A stretch of DNA of 46,143 nt from Lactiplantibacillus fabifermentans DSM 21115 (GTDB lineage Bacteria; Bacillota; Bacilli; Lactobacillales; Lactobacillaceae). Numbering within the stretch: the first letter of the stretch is position 1; each line of letters opens with the position of its first letter. The position numbers were made by a program, and so were the translations under genes. Below are positions 31,302 through 40,182 of this stretch, piece after piece. The notes beneath the pieces were generated by a model. The model saw nothing but the letters and a program-made list of their open reading frames with translations. It was not told where the DNA came from and ran no database searches. Location: NCBI RefSeq assembly GCF_000498955.2, contig NZ_AYGX02000046.1, forward strand, positions 1 through 46,143, read 5' to 3'.

Positions 31302-33079
31302 GCGACTTACGCAATGCTGGTAAGTATTACTGGCACTATTTGAAAAAATATTGGCGCGGCTTTATTTTAAGCGCCCTCCTGATTGCCTTTTCGACGTGGT
31401 GTATCGTGGTGGCGCCGACTTATTTAGGCCGGGCCGTTGAAGAATTGACGACTTACTTGGCGCAGTGGACGAATACGGCCACGCGCTCACAAGCTAGTCT
31501 GGGCGCGTTTAACCATACGTTAGTGATTTATATTTTGTTATATATTGGCGATGCGTCGACGATTTTTATCGCCAGCTTGATTTTAGCCCGGGTCACGGCC
31601 TATTCGACTGGGACGATGCGGGTCGGCTTATTCCGGAAAATGCAACGGATGAAAGTTCAGTATTTTGACACCCATAGTGATGGTGATATTTTAGCGCGGT
31701 TCACGTCAGATTTAGATAATATTTTTAATGCGATGAATCAAGCGTTGCTCGAAATTCTATTAGCCGTCGCGCAGTTTGTCGGCTTGTTGATCGTGATGTT
31801 CAACCAAAATGCCACTATGGCGTGGGTAACAATGGCGTCAACGCCGGTCGCGTTAATTATTGCCGGCTTCGTCATGCACAAGGCGGGGGCCGCGGTCAAT
31901 CAGCAACAAGATGATATTGGCCGCTTGAATGGCTACATTAATGAACAGATTACTGGTCAAAAGGTATTAATCACTAACGGCCTGCAACAAGATTCATTAC
32001 GCGGCTTTACCGGCTATAACGCCAAGGTACGGAAATCCGCTTTAACGGGGCAAATCTGGTCGGGGATTTTAAACCCATTGATGCAAGGAATGTCGTTACT
32101 AAATACGGCCATTGTCATCTTCTTTGGGTCCTGGTTCGCCTTAAATGGGAGTATGTCTAAAGGGGCGGCCTTGGCGCTCGTCGTGGTTTTCGTCAACTAT
32201 GCGCAACAGTATTACCAACCGATTATGTCGTTAACGAGTCTGTACAGTATGATTCAATTAGCGATTACCGGGGCGCGCCGGGTCGATGAAGTCCGTAACC
32301 AACCGGATGAAGTTAATCCAACTGATGGTGGCCTGCCAGACGGGATTCATGATGAATTGAAAATTGACGATGTGCGTTTCAGCTATGTACCAGGCAAAGA
32401 AATCTTGCATGGTGTGACGATTGACGTCCACCGTGGTGAGATGGTCGCGTTAGTGGGGCCGACGGGTTCTGGAAAAACGACGGTCATGAACTTATTGAAT
32501 CGCTTCTACGATGTTGATAGTGGTCAAATTACCTTTGATGGCACCGATATTCGCACGTTTGACTTAACGGCGTTGCGGCAAAATGTGGGGATTGTTTTAC
32601 AAGAACCGCAACTCTTTACCGGGACGATTGCTGATAATATTCGTTATGGGGACCCGAGTGCTAGCATGGAACGGGTCATCGATGCAGCTAAACAAGCCAA
32701 TATTCACGACTTTATTGAAAGTTTACCGGACAAATATGACACGGTGGTTTCCGATGAACAAAGTGTCTTTTCCGCGGGACAAAAGCAGCTGATGTCGATA
32801 GCCCGGACGATTTTGACCAATCCGCGCTTGCTGATTTTGGATGAAGCAACGTCCAACGTCGATACGGTCACCGAAGCGAAGATTCAAGCGGCGATGGATA
32901 ATGTCATCCAAGGCCGGACAAGCTTTGTGATTGCCCATCGCTTAAAGACGATTTTGAATGCCGACAAGATTGTTGTGCTCAAAGATGGTGCGATTATCGA
33001 ACAAGGTAATCATGATGCGTTATTACAAGAAAACGGCTTTTATGCTGAACTTTATCGCAATCAGATGGTGTTTGAATAA
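31298..33079 (+). CDS. Heterodimeric ABC exporter, catalytic subunit
   Basis: This 593-residue half-transporter starts at GTG 31298 inside the previous stop (GTGA overlap), with GAGGAGG upstream. Walker A is GPTGSGKTT, Walker B LLILDEATSNVD with the catalytic Glu, and the H-loop AHRLKT is intact. The signature reads FSAGQKQL, with Ala in place of Gly. An altered signature in this half, combined with the altered Walker B and His loop in the partner, makes one degenerate and one active ATP site, as known for heterodimeric exporters. An insertion-rich first extracellular loop follows TM1. Confidence 0.9.
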   Translation: MSDLRNAGKYYWHYLKKYWRGFILSALLIAFSTWCIVVAPTYLGRAVEELTTYLAQWTNTATRSQASLGAFNHTLVIYILLYIGDASTIFIASLILARVTAYSTGTMRVGLFRKMQRMKVQYFDTHSDGDILARFTSDLDNIFNAMNQALLEILLAVAQFVGLLIVMFNQNATMAWVTMASTPVALIIAGFVMHKAGAAVNQQQDDIGRLNGYINEQITGQKVLITNGLQQDSLRGFTGYNAKVRKSALTGQIWSGILNPLMQGMSLLNTAIVIFFGSWFALNGSMSKGAALALVVVFVNYAQQYYQPIMSLTSLYSMIQLAITGARRVDEVRNQPDEVNPTDGGLPDGIHDELKIDDVRFSYVPGKEILHGVTIDVHRGEMVALVGPTGSGKTTVMNLLNRFYDVDSGQITFDGTDIRTFDLTALRQNVGIVLQEPQLFTGTIADNIRYGDPSASMERVIDAAKQANIHDFIESLPDKYDTVVSDEQSVFSAGQKQLMSIARTILTNPRLLILDEATSNVDTVTEAKIQAAMDNVIQGRTSFVIAHRLKTILNADKIVVLKDGAIIEQGNHDALLQENGFYAELYRNQMVFE

Positions 33080-33088
33080 ATAGCAGTA

Positions 33089-33141
33089 GCTAGTTGCCGC
33101 GGCTGGCTGACCGTAATTCCAGCCGCTAGCTTGATTTTTTT
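33089..33141 (+). terminator. Terminator built from a truncated repeat (copy F)
   Basis: TTGCCGCGGCTGGCTGACC and GTAATTCCAGCCGC are the first 35 bases or so of the structured repeat. Here GCTAG and CGGCTGG (33089-33106) pair with CCAGCCG and CTAGC (33119-33130), and TTGATTTTTTT follows. It closes the ABC operon. Confidence 0.75.
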
Positions 33142-33257
33142 ATAATAATGGTGCGACGACTGGTTGTCAGGTTATTTAAACGGCGACAGTTATTATCGCT
33201 GGTTATTTTATTCAAATCGGTATCGTTGGGTCTGAACCCATACGTTAGCTTTATGAT

Positions 33258-33312
33258 TAAAAAAGGGAAGTTCCGAGAAATCGTAAGTGATTTTTTGGAA
33301 CTTCCCTTTTTA
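33258..33312. terminator. Bidirectional terminator
   Basis: AAAAAGGGAAGTTCC (33260-33274) has a perfect 15-bp mate at 33297-33311, with a 22-base loop. It serves the small minus-strand gene that ends at 33357. Confidence 0.85.
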
Positions 33313-33356
33313 CGCTTAAAATGTTGGCTATTCTAGGTAAAGACTTGGGTAGGACG

Positions 33357-33551
33357 TCATTCCTTATCTAAACCGGCCACAACCCGTTGCTGATGGTTCG
33401 CGTCGTTGACAAGGTAAATCATCACCGTATGAACATCTTCTTTGGTGCCGACAGTATGAAGTTCACCAAAATCGTTATCATATTTGGCCATGACTTGCAG
33501 GGCTTTTTCTCGTAGTGCTTTCAAATCTGATAAACTTAGCGGTTCGTTCAT
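33357..33551 (-). CDS. Small hypothetical protein (64 aa)
   Basis: ATG (complement of 33549-33551) follows GAGGAGG. The product, starting MNEPLSLSDLKALREKALQV, is acidic and helical at first, then has a beta-like stretch (VHTVMIYLVND) and HQQRVVAGLDKE. There is no signal or membrane segment. Not recognised beyond a probable small conserved cytoplasmic protein; it stands alone between two terminators. Confidence 0.65.
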   Translation of the reverse strand: MNEPLSLSDLKALREKALQVMAKYDNDFGELHTVGTKEDVHTVMIYLVNDANHQQRVVAGLDKE

Positions 33552-33762
33552 AAAAATACCTCCTCGTGTTGCTGACGAGTTAACTTAGAATTTAGCATGC
33601 TGTGCTTTAATGTATTAAAAATCGGTCAGTACTATCCCAATTTTTCAAGTGATTAAGTTCGCAGCCGAAATGCTTATTCATAAGGTACACCATTTTATCC
33701 CAAGAATATAGAAGGAAGCCCGTTTTTATCATGATAGTTAATTTTGAGATTTTTAAACTTCA

Positions 33763-34758
33763 CTAATCTAAGATAAAGGAATCATCAATCAAGGCGACTT
33801 GGGAGCGGTCAAGCCCGACGATTTGAATATGGCGGTCTTTGGTCACGAAGATGGCCCCATAAATGTCGGGGCGGTCCTGGGCCCAATTATCGACTGGTTG
33901 TCCGGCAAAGAAGAGCCGCGTGGTTTCAATTTCGCCATCAATCGAGGCCTTGGAAAAAATCGTGACGCTCGATAAGTCGTTTTCGCGTGGATAACCAGTT
34001 TTGGAATCTAAAATGTGATGGTATGAATGGCCATTAAGTTCAAAATGGCGTTCATAAATCCCACTCGTTACCGCGGAGCAAGCCCCAATTGTGACGCTGG
34101 CGATGGCGTTACCGCGTTTGGTAAAGGGGTCTTGAATCCCGACGCGCCATAAGCCGTCGTCATGCAACGGCGACGAGCCCATCATGAGTAAGTTACCGCC
34201 GAGATTAATCATCGCTGCCCGTTGCCCCCAAGCTTCAAAGTAGTCTTGGATGCGGTCAGCAATATAGCCTTTAGCAATTCCCCCCAAGTCGAGTTCCATG
34301 CCTGGTTTAGTTAAATAGACACTAAAGTTAGCATCGTCACAAACCACATCGGCCGGATTAATAAGCTGTAACCGTTCATTAATATCAGTTTGGCTTGGTA
34401 ATTGTGCATCCTGAAAACCAATGTGCCAAAGTTTAACTAACGGACCGATTAAGGCGTTAAAGCCGAATTGCTGCTGACTTAACAGGATGGCTCGTTTGAC
34501 GAGCGTATAAGTGGCGGCGCTAACTTGAACCGCGGCTTGACCGGCCGCGTGGTTAATCGCCATCACTTCTGAATTTTGACGGTTTACTGTCAGGCGGTCT
34601 TCGTAGCGGTCAATGAGTTGATTGGCCGTGGTGAGATAAGTATCGGCATCGCTACCAAAAAGGGTTAGGTCAATGTCGGTGCCTAACGCATAATGGCTAG
34701 TATGCCGGCGTTGCTGCGCTAAGTCAGCGACAGCCGGTTGTTGCTTAAAGTCACGCAT
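33763..34758 (-). CDS. apbE: FAD:protein FMN transferase (ApbE family)
   Basis: This 331-residue ApbE-family enzyme attaches FMN from FAD to Thr/Ser of target flavoproteins, with Mg2+. Diagnostic segments are ALGTDIDLTLFG at 25, ELDLGGIAKGYIADRI near 185, INLGGNLLMMG, and HHILDSKTGYP near 255, where the metal and flavin sites lie. No N-terminal lipobox or signal peptide is visible, so it should act in the cytoplasm or by another anchoring route. Binding site AAGGAGG precedes the start. It follows the peptide deformylase-like gene by 12 bases in one operon; no flavinylated target is in the window. Confidence 0.92.
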   Translation of the reverse strand: MRDFKQQPAVADLAQQRRHTSHYALGTDIDLTLFGSDADTYLTTANQLIDRYEDRLTVNRQNSEVMAINHAAGQAAVQVSAATYTLVKRAILLSQQQFGFNALIGPLVKLWHIGFQDAQLPSQTDINERLQLINPADVVCDDANFSVYLTKPGMELDLGGIAKGYIADRIQDYFEAWGQRAAMINLGGNLLMMGSSPLHDDGLWRVGIQDPFTKRGNAIASVTIGACSAVTSGIYERHFELNGHSYHHILDSKTGYPRENDLSSVTIFSKASIDGEIETTRLFFAGQPVDNWAQDRPDIYGAIFVTKDRHIQIVGLDRSQVALIDDSFILD

Positions 34759-34770
34759 TAAAACGCCTCC

Positions 34771-35181
34771 TTAGATTAAAATTCCGGCACAGTGGTCGAG
34801 TTCGTGTTGAATAATTTGCGCGGTAAAGTCAGTAAATGTTTGTTGTTGGGACTTGAAATTACGGCCTAAATATTGCACGGTAATTTGTTGGTAACGGGTG
34901 GTAGGGCGTTCACCGCTTAACGATAAGCAGCCTTCCTTAGTTTCGTAGCGGCCACTTTTTTTAGTGATTTTAGCATTCATCATCGGAATGGCAAACGGGC
35001 CCATTTGGACCACAATAATATGTTTATTGACGCCAATCATATTAGCGGCCATGCCGACGCAACTATCTTGATGGGCCGCCAAGGTATCTAGTAAGTCGGT
35101 CATAATGGTCGTGTCGGTTTTGGTCGCCGGTGCGGCCGGGGTCGTCAAGGCAGCGGGATCGTGAACTACGGGTTTAATCAT
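34771..35181 (-). CDS. Peptide deformylase-like protein (variant motif I)
   Basis: This 136-residue protein has motif II EGCLSL with the metal-ligand Cys and motif III QHELDHCAG with both His ligands and the catalytic Glu. Motif I, normally G-x-G-x-A-A-x-Q, reads CVGMAANM: the first Gly is Cys and the Gln that holds the reaction intermediate is Met. Family type III proteins with such changes can have low or altered deformylase activity. The start ATG follows AGGAG. Promoter on the minus strand: -10 TATAAT (complement of 35213-35218) with TTGCGC 18 bases upstream. Co-transcribed with apbE. Confidence 0.85.
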   Translation of the reverse strand: MIKPVVHDPAALTTPAAPATKTDTTIMTDLLDTLAAHQDSCVGMAANMIGVNKHIIVVQMGPFAIPMMNAKITKKSGRYETKEGCLSLSGERPTTRYQQITVQYLGRNFKSQQQTFTDFTAQIIQHELDHCAGILI

Positions 35182-35388
35182 GTCAAAACTCCTCGTCAAA
35201 TAATTTAATTCAATTATAGATTCATTTTTAGTCCGGGCGCAAGTCAATGGTTAGTAAGGTTTCTTTCGGTTAAAGTCACTTTAGTTAAACCAACTGTGGA
35301 AAGTCGCTAAAATGCAGTTAAAGTAGCCTGTTCGTGTTTTATTGAACAAGCTTGAGCGGGACAGTTGAAAAATATTAATGGTTTTATC

Positions 35389-35447
35389 TTTAACTTGAAA
35401 GCGCTATCTAGTAAAATACAGCTAAAGATATTTATTCGAATAAATAT
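35389..35447 (+). promoter_or_regulatory. EIIABC promoter with cre site and 20-bp palindrome
   Basis: TTTAAC (35389-35394), 17 bases, TAAAAT (35412-35417). TGAAAGCGCTATCT (35396-35409), 13 of 14 to the cre consensus, fills the spacer. Just downstream is the perfect palindrome ATATTTATTCGAATAAATAT (35428-35447), a probable operator for a specific repressor. Catabolite control plus specific induction is inferred. Confidence 0.7.
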
Positions 35448-35496
35448 AGAAAATAATTACGAATTAAATCATTTTACCAATGGGGAGGTTACATGA

Positions 35497-37455
35497 ATGA
35501 CAGTAGAAAATGACGCCACCATGTTACAGGCACCAGTCAGCGGGGAATTATTACCGTTAAGCGCCATTGATGATCCAGTCTTTGCACAAGGGATGATGGG
35601 GCCTGGTTTTGGGATTGAACCGACAGATGGGACGATTCAAGCACCCATTGCCGGGACCGTGACGATGGTCGCCGCGACTAAGCATGCACTAGGCTTTAAA
35701 ACGGCGACGGGATTAGAAGTATTGTTACATTTAGGGATTGATACAGTTGAACTCAAAGGAGCGCCGTATCAAATCAACGTGGCGGTTGGTGATTCGGTCA
35801 CCGCCGGACAAATCGTGGCGACGATGGATTTAGCCGCCGTCAAAAAGGCTGGTAAAGCGACGACCATCATGACTTTAGTGACTAACGCCGCGGCCCAAAA
35901 CGCGGAGTTGTTTTTAAATACCGTGACCGGGTCCGTGAAAGCGGGAACGACAGTGGCTTTAATTACCGGAAATACCGCGGTCGCGCCGGCTCCCGCTGTG
36001 CCAGTTGGGGATGGCCAATATGACCAATTAGCCCATGACATTATCGAAAATGTTGGTGGTGCTAGCAATGTGACGAGCTTGATTCATTGCATTACGCGAC
36101 TGCGCTTTTATTTGAAGGACACTAATCAAGCACAAACCGAAAAGATTGCGGGGTTAGATGGTGTCATTGATGTGACGCAAGCGGGCGGTCAATACCAAGT
36201 CGTCATTGGTCCGGCGGTTAATGATGTGTATGACGCGACAATTGCGCAGCTCGGTCCGCAGTATGCTGACGATGCCGGGACGCAAGAAGCGGTGGCTGAA
36301 ACGACCGCAGCTGCTAATGAGAGTTGGTGGGAAAAAGTCCAACATGGATTTGGCAATATTATTGGGGTCATGACCGCCTCAATGATTCCGGTGATTGGGA
36401 TTTTAGCGGGTTCCGGGATTTTGAAAGGAATTCTCGCGGCGTTAACGGGCTTTAACGTCTTAACGACGACGAGCGGCACATACATGGTGCTCAATGCCGT
36501 GGGCGATGCGACGTTCTACTTCTTACCGGTTATTTTAGGTTTCACCGCAGCTAATAAGATGGGCTCTGACCCGATTGTGCTGGCGATTGTCGGGGCCGTT
36601 CTCATTTATCCGGCGATTATTACTGCCGCGGGGAAGGCGACGACTGCACAAATTAGCTTCATGGGATTACCGACGCACTTGGTTTCTTATTCGGCGTCCG
36701 TGTTCCCAATTATCGTGGCTGCCTGGCTCGGTAAGTATGTTGAAAAGTGGTTGAAAAAAGTTATTCCATTATATTTACGGAGTGTCTTTATTCCGATTTT
36801 AGAAGCCTTGATTTTGAGTTTGATTATTCTAGTTGGTGTCGGCCCACTAATCACTATGATTAGTAAAGGGTTAGCCAATGCGATTGTCACAATTTATAAC
36901 TTCAGTCCGGCCTTATCCGGGTTTGTGATTGGTGGCTTGTATCAAACGATGGTTATTTTCGGGTTACATTGGGGAATTATTCCCATTGTCATTAACGACA
37001 TTGCGACCAATGGACACAGTTACTTGAATGCGATTTTGTCCATTACGATGGTTGCGCAAGGCGGCGCAGTGTTAGCCGTCTTCCTCAAATCGAAAGACAA
37101 AAAGTTGAAAGAAATTTCATTAGCTGCTGCAATTTCAGCTTTTTGCGGCGTCACCGAACCCGCCCTGTATGGGGTCAATTTGAAATATAAACGGGTCTTC
37201 GTAGTCGCCAGCATCGGGAGTGCTTTTGGTGGGTTAATCACCGGCCTCCTGCGTGTTAATAATTATGCCTTATCTGGTTCCTTAATAGGATTCCCAGCAT
37301 TTATCACCCCCGGCGTCGGGATTGGTAGCAACTTCTACGGTTACTTGATCTCACATTATGGGACGTTACTCATTTCGACGGTCTTAGTTTACCTATTCGG
37401 GTTCTCAGATAAGATGTTGACCAAGAAAACGGCACTTAAACCGGCCGCTGAATAA
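35497..37455 (+). CDS. PTS EIIABC permease, glucose/beta-glucoside superfamily
   Basis: This 652-residue protein has domains in the order A-B-C. EIIA covers about 10-160 (VLLHLGIDTVEL with the phosphorylated His). EIIB covers about 175-255 (SLIHCITRLRFYL with the phosphorylated Cys). EIIC from about 280 has some ten helices and the conserved FCGVTEPALYGVNL. It imports and phosphorylates a glucoside, perhaps trehalose, sucrose or an aryl-beta-glucoside; no hydrolase is next to it, so the sugar stays open. The A-B-C order differs from the B-C-A order of BglP. ATG at 35497 follows GGGGAGG; the ATG at 35493 is out of frame and stops at once. Confidence 0.9.
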   Translation: MTVENDATMLQAPVSGELLPLSAIDDPVFAQGMMGPGFGIEPTDGTIQAPIAGTVTMVAATKHALGFKTATGLEVLLHLGIDTVELKGAPYQINVAVGDSVTAGQIVATMDLAAVKKAGKATTIMTLVTNAAAQNAELFLNTVTGSVKAGTTVALITGNTAVAPAPAVPVGDGQYDQLAHDIIENVGGASNVTSLIHCITRLRFYLKDTNQAQTEKIAGLDGVIDVTQAGGQYQVVIGPAVNDVYDATIAQLGPQYADDAGTQEAVAETTAAANESWWEKVQHGFGNIIGVMTASMIPVIGILAGSGILKGILAALTGFNVLTTTSGTYMVLNAVGDATFYFLPVILGFTAANKMGSDPIVLAIVGAVLIYPAIITAAGKATTAQISFMGLPTHLVSYSASVFPIIVAAWLGKYVEKWLKKVIPLYLRSVFIPILEALILSLIILVGVGPLITMISKGLANAIVTIYNFSPALSGFVIGGLYQTMVIFGLHWGIIPIVINDIATNGHSYLNAILSITMVAQGGAVLAVFLKSKDKKLKEISLAAAISAFCGVTEPALYGVNLKYKRVFVVASIGSAFGGLITGLLRVNNYALSGSLIGFPAFITPGVGIGSNFYGYLISHYGTLLISTVLVYLFGFSDKMLTKKTALKPAAE

Positions 37456-37461
37456 CGCGTA

Positions 37462-37509
37462 AAAATATCATCAGCCATTAGCACTCGCTAGTGGGTGGTG
37501 GTATTTTTT
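37462..37509 (+). terminator. Terminator of the EIIABC gene
   Basis: Interrupted stem: AAAATA, CCA and CACT pair with AGTG, TGG and TATTTT, followed by T. Confidence 0.65.
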
Positions 37510-37862
37510 GCGCTGTTTGTTCGAAACCGGGTGGTAATGGACGTTTCGAATGTGGGTCCTCCAGTTCGACGGTATTGAGTTTTATTGCGCCCGTAATTAA
37601 GTTAACTTAGCTCAATAATGATTAAGAATCATTACCGCTAGCGCCCACTATGTCATTACAGCAGCCAAATAAGTCATGTAGATATTTCTTTACCAGTCAG
37701 TCTTGGCTCAAAAATGCTGGCTTAATTAGTGAGTGGTCCACATCCAAGGGTTTCTGTTACATGTTTCTTTGGATAGTACTAATGTGAACAATTAACATAA
37801 AGCATTTTCAGCCCCTAAACTGATGACGTGAGTTAAGATAATAATAACAAGGAGGAATTGTA
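37510..37862. other. Gene-free stretch upstream of the M20 peptidase
   Basis: I find no open frame with a binding site and no strong hairpin. TTCGAAACC and GGACGTTTCGAA near the start form a short dyad. The ribosome binding site AAGGAGG at 37850 belongs to the next gene. Confidence 0.5.
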
Positions 37863-39008
37863 ATGGCAGTATTTACTGAAGCAGATAAAGTTAAGATTTT
37901 AAGTGATTTGGTTAAAATAAAATCGGTGAATGACGATGAAGTTGAAGTGGCGCAATACTTACAACGGTTGTTCGCGGATCATGGGATTAAAGCTGACTTG
38001 ATGCCAGTGAGTGCCACGCGGAGTAACTTAGTCGCGGAGATTGGGACGGATGGCCCCGTACTCGGGATTTCTGGGCATATGGACGTGGTAGCGCCCGGGG
38101 ACTTGAACGCTTGGGATAGTGACCCCTTCACGTTAACGGAACGGGATGGCAAGTTATATGGGCGTGGCGCCACGGATATGAAGTCCGGCTTAGCGGCCAT
38201 GGTCATCGCAATGATTGAATTGCACGCTGCCAAAACGTTAACGCATGGTCGGGTCCGGTTGATGGCGACGATTGCTGAAGAAGTGGGCGAGACGGGCTCG
38301 CAGAAGTTTTACGAAGCCCATACTATGGATGACGTCGATGCCTTATTGATTGGTGAACCATCCGGCTACAATATTGCGTTTGCCCATAAGGGTTCGATTG
38401 ATATTAAGATTACGTCGACCGGGAAAACGGCGCACAGTTCAATGCCCGAACAAGGCTACAATGCGTTGGATCCGTTAATCGAAGTCTTATACCAAGCCAA
38501 CCATGCTTTCCGCGACACTGACCGTACCAATGCCTTGATGGGACCGTTAGTCTTTAATGCGACGATTGTTAACGGGGGCGACCAAGTCAACTCGATTCCG
38601 GGGAATGCCGAAACGGATATGAATATTCGCTCCATTCCTGAATTCGATAATGATGAAGCCATTGCGACGTTACAAAAACTAGTCGATGACCAGAATGCTA
38701 AGGGCGCTCAACTTAAAATGAGCGTCTTCATGTCACAACCATCCGTGGAATCACCTAAAGACACTAAGCTCAGTGATTTAGCTGCCAAAATCGGGGAACC
38801 GTATGCTGGCCAAGTAATTCCTAAATTAGCCATTCCAGCGGTGACGGATGCTTCTAATTTACTGAAGGACAAGCCGCATGATTTTCCATTCATTATGTTT
38901 GGCCCCGGTAATGAAACGCCCCATCAAGTGAATGAAAATGTTGATAAGCAGATGTACTTAGATTTCATCGATTTATATCAAAAGTTGTTTGTTGAATATT
39001 TGAAGTAG
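37863..39008 (+). CDS. M20-family metallopeptidase (ArgE/DapE-like)
   Basis: This 381-residue zinc amidohydrolase of the ArgE/DapE/ACY1 group has metal ligands visible in order: GHMDVVAPG near 75 (His, with Asp two residues on), GRGATDMKSG near 103 (bridging Asp), EEVGETGS near 140 (catalytic Glu pair), GEPSG near 165, and FGPGNETPHQVNENV near 350 (last His). The inserted lid domain contains GKTAHSSMPEQGYNA. It hydrolyses an N-acyl amino acid or a peptide in the cytoplasm; candidates are N-succinyl-diaminopimelate or N-acetylornithine, but no lysine or arginine genes are near. ATG follows AAGGAGG. Confidence 0.85.
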   Translation: MAVFTEADKVKILSDLVKIKSVNDDEVEVAQYLQRLFADHGIKADLMPVSATRSNLVAEIGTDGPVLGISGHMDVVAPGDLNAWDSDPFTLTERDGKLYGRGATDMKSGLAAMVIAMIELHAAKTLTHGRVRLMATIAEEVGETGSQKFYEAHTMDDVDALLIGEPSGYNIAFAHKGSIDIKITSTGKTAHSSMPEQGYNALDPLIEVLYQANHAFRDTDRTNALMGPLVFNATIVNGGDQVNSIPGNAETDMNIRSIPEFDNDEAIATLQKLVDDQNAKGAQLKMSVFMSQPSVESPKDTKLSDLAAKIGEPYAGQVIPKLAIPAVTDASNLLKDKPHDFPFIMFGPGNETPHQVNENVDKQMYLDFIDLYQKLFVEYLK

Positions 39009-39118
39009 TGTCCCAATCGTTCTAAGTGAATCAATGGGTTGTCGTAATTGACGGTCCATTTTTGTACCGTGATGTTTTTAATCGGTGACAAGAATAACAA
39101 AAAGCTAACTTAACAAAC

Positions 39119-39152
39119 AAGCGGACGTCCAATTAGATGGGCGTCCGCTTCA
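39119..39152. terminator. Bidirectional terminator
   Basis: AAGCGGACG (39119-39127) pairs perfectly with CGTCCGCTT (39142-39150). The minus strand continues as TTGTTTGTT; it lies between the convergent M20 and lipoprotein genes. Confidence 0.75.
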
Positions 39153-39164
39153 TTATAATTAAGT

Positions 39165-39662
39165 TTAGTTGTTCGTTTCACGAAAGGCGGGAGCTAGGCT
39201 CGATGACTTGAGTGCGACCTTCGCATCCGTTGAAATCTCACCATTGTGCGGGCTCCAACTGGTATCTTTTGTCAGCTTAATGGTGGTATCGTTGTGCGTT
39301 AGCGTCATGCTCGTGGCGTTAGCGAGACTCAGCTCGGCATTGCCGAATTTGATCTGGGTGAGGGTCGCTGTTTCGTTTTTACTCGTCTTTAGTGAATATT
39401 TACCGGTAATCGTTTTTTGACCAGACTGAAAGTACGCCATCTTTTGATTAGCGCTTAAATAAAGTGCTACTTGTGGTGAATCACTGACCCATCGGCCATA
39501 GTAGTCCGTCGTATGCACGGTACTGACAGCGGTTACAGCCGTCTTGGCTGTCTGTACGGTTTTTTCTGATGTTTGGTCACTGTGGTCTTGAAATAGCGCG
39601 CAGCCGGCCAAAGCTAATGACAGGATTACCACTAATCCAATCATTCCCCTTATTCTTTGCAT
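39165..39662 (-). CDS. Small lipoprotein
   Basis: This 165-residue secreted protein has a basic start, hydrophobic MIGLVVILSLALAGC with lipobox LAGC (Cys20 lipidated), a Thr/Val-rich linker, and a beta-rich domain of alternating strands (YYGRWVSDSPQVALYLS, KMAYFQSGQKTITGKYSLKT, TSMTLTHNDTTIKLTKD). This resembles small surface lipoproteins of lactobacilli with lipocalin-like or DUF-type folds. Function is unknown. The start ATG follows GGAGGAG; the frame extends upstream to 39725 without another binding site. Confidence 0.75.
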   Translation of the reverse strand: MQRIRGMIGLVVILSLALAGCALFQDHSDQTSEKTVQTAKTAVTAVSTVHTTDYYGRWVSDSPQVALYLSANQKMAYFQSGQKTITGKYSLKTSKNETATLTQIKFGNAELSLANATSMTLTHNDTTIKLTKDTSWSPHNGEISTDAKVALKSSSLAPAFRETNN

Positions 39663-39725
39663 GTCAATCTCCTCCAGCGTTACTAATTCCCACCATAGCA
39701 ACACTTCTTTCTCTCGACTTCTCAT

Positions 39726-40089
39726 TATAAAGGAATAACTCAGAGAGTTAAACTGATACGATTAAGTTTATCGTTAAATTTAAATTATTTTTGATAAATC
39801 AAAACGACCCCGATATCTTGGGGGTCCGATAAGTTGCTGATTGGTAAATTTTGTGCGATTTAATGCGTAACAACTCGTCTGAAAATGACGGTGATAAAGC
39901 TTGATAAGACGCATTTTGTCATGGTCATTAACACGCTTGATTAAATATTCCAAATATATAATTCAAGATATATAAAACAAAATTTCAAATATTCTTTTTT
40001 ACGGATAAACGTTGTTATGGGCGCTTTTGCATCGAATATTGTGGGGGTCAACGACTAAAACAGCATAGGCAACTAACCGAAAATGAGCT
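39726..40089. other. AT-rich gene-free stretch upstream of nrdD
   Basis: No gene seen. The DNA is AT-rich with runs such as AAATATATAATTCAAG near 39955 and may hold the distal part of the nrdD promoter. Confidence 0.5.
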
Positions 40090-40134
40090 ACTATATATAG
40101 TGTTCGTTACAGATAAGAGCACAATTGATTGTAC
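40088..40134 (+). promoter_or_regulatory. Paired NrdR boxes
   Basis: ACTATATATAGT (40090-40101, extended on the right to GTGT) is the core of the NrdR box ACACTATATATAGTGT. A second, weaker dyad ACAATTGATTGT (40121-40132) is centred exactly 31 bases further, the three-turn spacing typical of NrdR box pairs. NrdR represses ribonucleotide reductase genes when dATP is high. Confidence 0.7.
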
Positions 40135-40182
40135 CACTGTACTATTGTGATTTGTACATAATTTTGAAAAGTGGGGATACGT

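Noticed and set aside
37510-37862. T-box or riboswitch leader before the M20 peptidase
   Set aside because: No T-box consensus, specifier stem or terminator/antiterminator pair could be seen.
40145-40161. FNR/Crp-type site before nrdD (TTGTGA half)
   Set aside because: Only one half matches; the second half is displaced, so no proper dyad exists.
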